A stretch of 64,000 nt of DNA, from contig NZ_BMFT01000005.1 in assembly GCF_014639155.1 (NCBI RefSeq), positions 186,001 through 250,000 of the forward strand, written 5' to 3'. The notes under the pieces are model-generated. The model ran no database searches. It was not told where the DNA came from and saw only the letters and a program-made list of their open reading frames with translations. This document shows positions 63,082 through 64,000 of this stretch, one piece after another. The translations under genes and the position numbers were made by a program. This stretch comes from Paenibacillus segetis (lineage in GTDB: Bacteria > Bacillota > Bacilli > Paenibacillales > Paenibacillaceae). Numbering within the stretch: the stretch's first letter is position 1; each line of letters starts with the position of its first letter.

Positions 63082-64000
63082 ATGGAAGATACGATGGTTT
63101 CAGTGGGAAAGATACACAAAGAACCCGAACAGAAGGCAGGTAAGAGTCTTAAGAGAACATCGAACTGGAAAAAGTATATGTGGGGTTACTTGTTTTTGGT
63201 TCCAGTAATTGTTGTTTTCATTGTTTTTTTATGGGTCCCTATTATAAAAGGTATTGTTTACAGCTTTTATAATATCGACTTTGTAAAGGGCAATGTATTT
63301 GTTGGATTTGAAAACTACAAGACAATTTTGAACAATCCGGATTTATTGCTTTCGCTTAAAAATACATTATATTACATGCTTTTGTGCTTGATCATTGGTT
63401 TTTGGGTACCCATTGCTGCTTCTATTGCTATTTCTGAAATGCGCTTTTTTCAGGGCTTTGCCCGGATTGCTGCTTATCTACCTTATGTCGTTCCCGGCGT
63501 AGTATTGTACGGGCTGTGGAGATGGATGTATGATCCGGTTGGTCCAATCAATGCCTTATTCGGAGTTTTTGGAGCTGAATCGGTTTCCTTTGTTTCAGAC
63601 AGTAGGTTCTCCATGATTTCTTTGGTTGTCATGGAGACCTGGCAGCAGTTTGGTTCAGCGATGCTAATCTATTTGGCAGGTGTGTTAAGTATTCCTAGGG
63701 ATTGGTATGAGGCTGCTGAAATCGATGGTGCCGGTGTTTGGGATCGGATCCGTTATATCACCATCCCATCATTAAAAAGCTTGATCCTGTTGATGTTTAT
63801 ACTCCAAATTATCGGGACTTCTCAAGGTTATCAGGCCCAACTGGCTATGCTTGATGGCGGTCCTAACAAAGCAACATTGACTTACGCACTCCTTACGGTT
63901 AAATATGCGTTTACGCAATTAAACTATGGGGCCGGTACAGCGATGGGTGTTCTGATGTTCATCGTGCTTAGTATTCTCGGATTACTTCAATTTAAGCTTA
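63082..64000 (+). CDS. Carbohydrate ABC transporter permease, MalF/UgpA type (3' end outside window)
   Basis: An open frame from ATG 63082 to the end of the window, giving 306 residues without a stop. A hydrophilic N-terminus (about 1-32) is followed by helix 1 (MWGYLFLVPVIVVFIVFLWV), the family segment SFYNIDFVKGNVFVGFENY, and the coupling loop YEAAEIDGAGVWDRIRYITIP. A late helix runs to the edge. It is a CUT1 first-permease type and the first gene of an importer operon downstream of a YesM/YesN pair, 93 bases after the regulator. Partner genes lie beyond the window. Confidence 0.9.
   Translation, partial: MEDTMVSVGKIHKEPEQKAGKSLKRTSNWKKYMWGYLFLVPVIVVFIVFLWVPIIKGIVYSFYNIDFVKGNVFVGFENYKTILNNPDLLLSLKNTLYYMLLCLIIGFWVPIAASIAISEMRFFQGFARIAAYLPYVVPGVVLYGLWRWMYDPVGPINALFGVFGAESVSFVSDSRFSMISLVVMETWQQFGSAMLIYLAGVLSIPRDWYEAAEIDGAGVWDRIRYITIPSLKSLILLMFILQIIGTSQGYQAQLAMLDGGPNKATLTYALLTVKYAFTQLNYGAGTAMGVLMFIVLSILGLLQFKL

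Noticed and set aside
1..64000. Search for tRNA, rRNA, riboswitch, insertion sequence, prophage and restriction genes
   Set aside because: None could be supported by eye; structured RNA could still be missed without a covariance search.

Overview
The window looks like chromosomal DNA of a Paenibacillus or close relative (Bacillota). This is an inference from moderate G+C, strong GGAGG-type ribosome binding sites with frequent GTG and TTG starts, a yknWXYZ-type cluster, copper-amine-oxidase-N-like domains on secreted proteins, and three YesM/YesN-type two-component systems beside carbohydrate ABC importers. I saw no tRNA, rRNA, transposase, integrase, prophage or CRISPR array. The window opens inside nadE and closes inside a sugar permease gene.

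Layout. 1-522: end of nadE and a bidirectional terminator. 633-9359: an alpha-galactoside module on the minus strand (solute-binding protein, two permeases, GH36 alpha-galactosidase), then a sensor kinase on plus and its probable response regulator on minus; the two regulatory genes converge and overlap at their 3' ends. 9624-13230: yknWXYZ-type export cluster behind a sigma-W-like promoter. 13380-14965: acpS and mutY. 14970-23330: a glycosidase-like secreted protein, a second kinase/regulator pair, and a divergent LplB/YtcP/LplA-type importer. 23485-31770: housekeeping and stress genes (a small protein, sodA, an acetyltransferase, signal peptidase, queG, an HD-GYP protein, a YneF-like protein, folE, a superoxide dismutase fused to a helical domain, a membrane-anchored hydrolase). 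32009-35989: an IclR regulator, a secreted hydrolase with a copper-amine-oxidase-N-like domain, and a GntR/DUF1648 pair with a palindromic operator.

36143-43320 is a tightly coupled seven-gene operon: a peptide-type ABC importer (binding protein, two permeases, two ATPases), a class V aminotransferase and a metal-dependent amidohydrolase. It looks like a complete uptake-and-breakdown pathway for an unidentified amide or dipeptide-like compound. A nested inverted repeat and a bidirectional terminator follow it. 43709-53018: acnA, a cytosolic amidase-like protein, ddl, a small protein, uvsE, suhB, a small charged protein and a secreted SGNH esterase. 53068-53257 holds four short palindromes with near-regular spacing. 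53276-64000: a methyltransferase, two tandem GH65 phosphorylases with beta-phosphoglucomutase, a third kinase/regulator pair and the start of another sugar importer.

The main theme is sugar scavenging. Three membrane sensors with AraC-type regulators each sit beside a sugar importer and catabolic enzymes: alpha-galactosidase in the first, a glycosidase-like protein in the second, phosphorylases plus PgmB in the third. Candidate CcpA (cre) sites lie near the first two modules.
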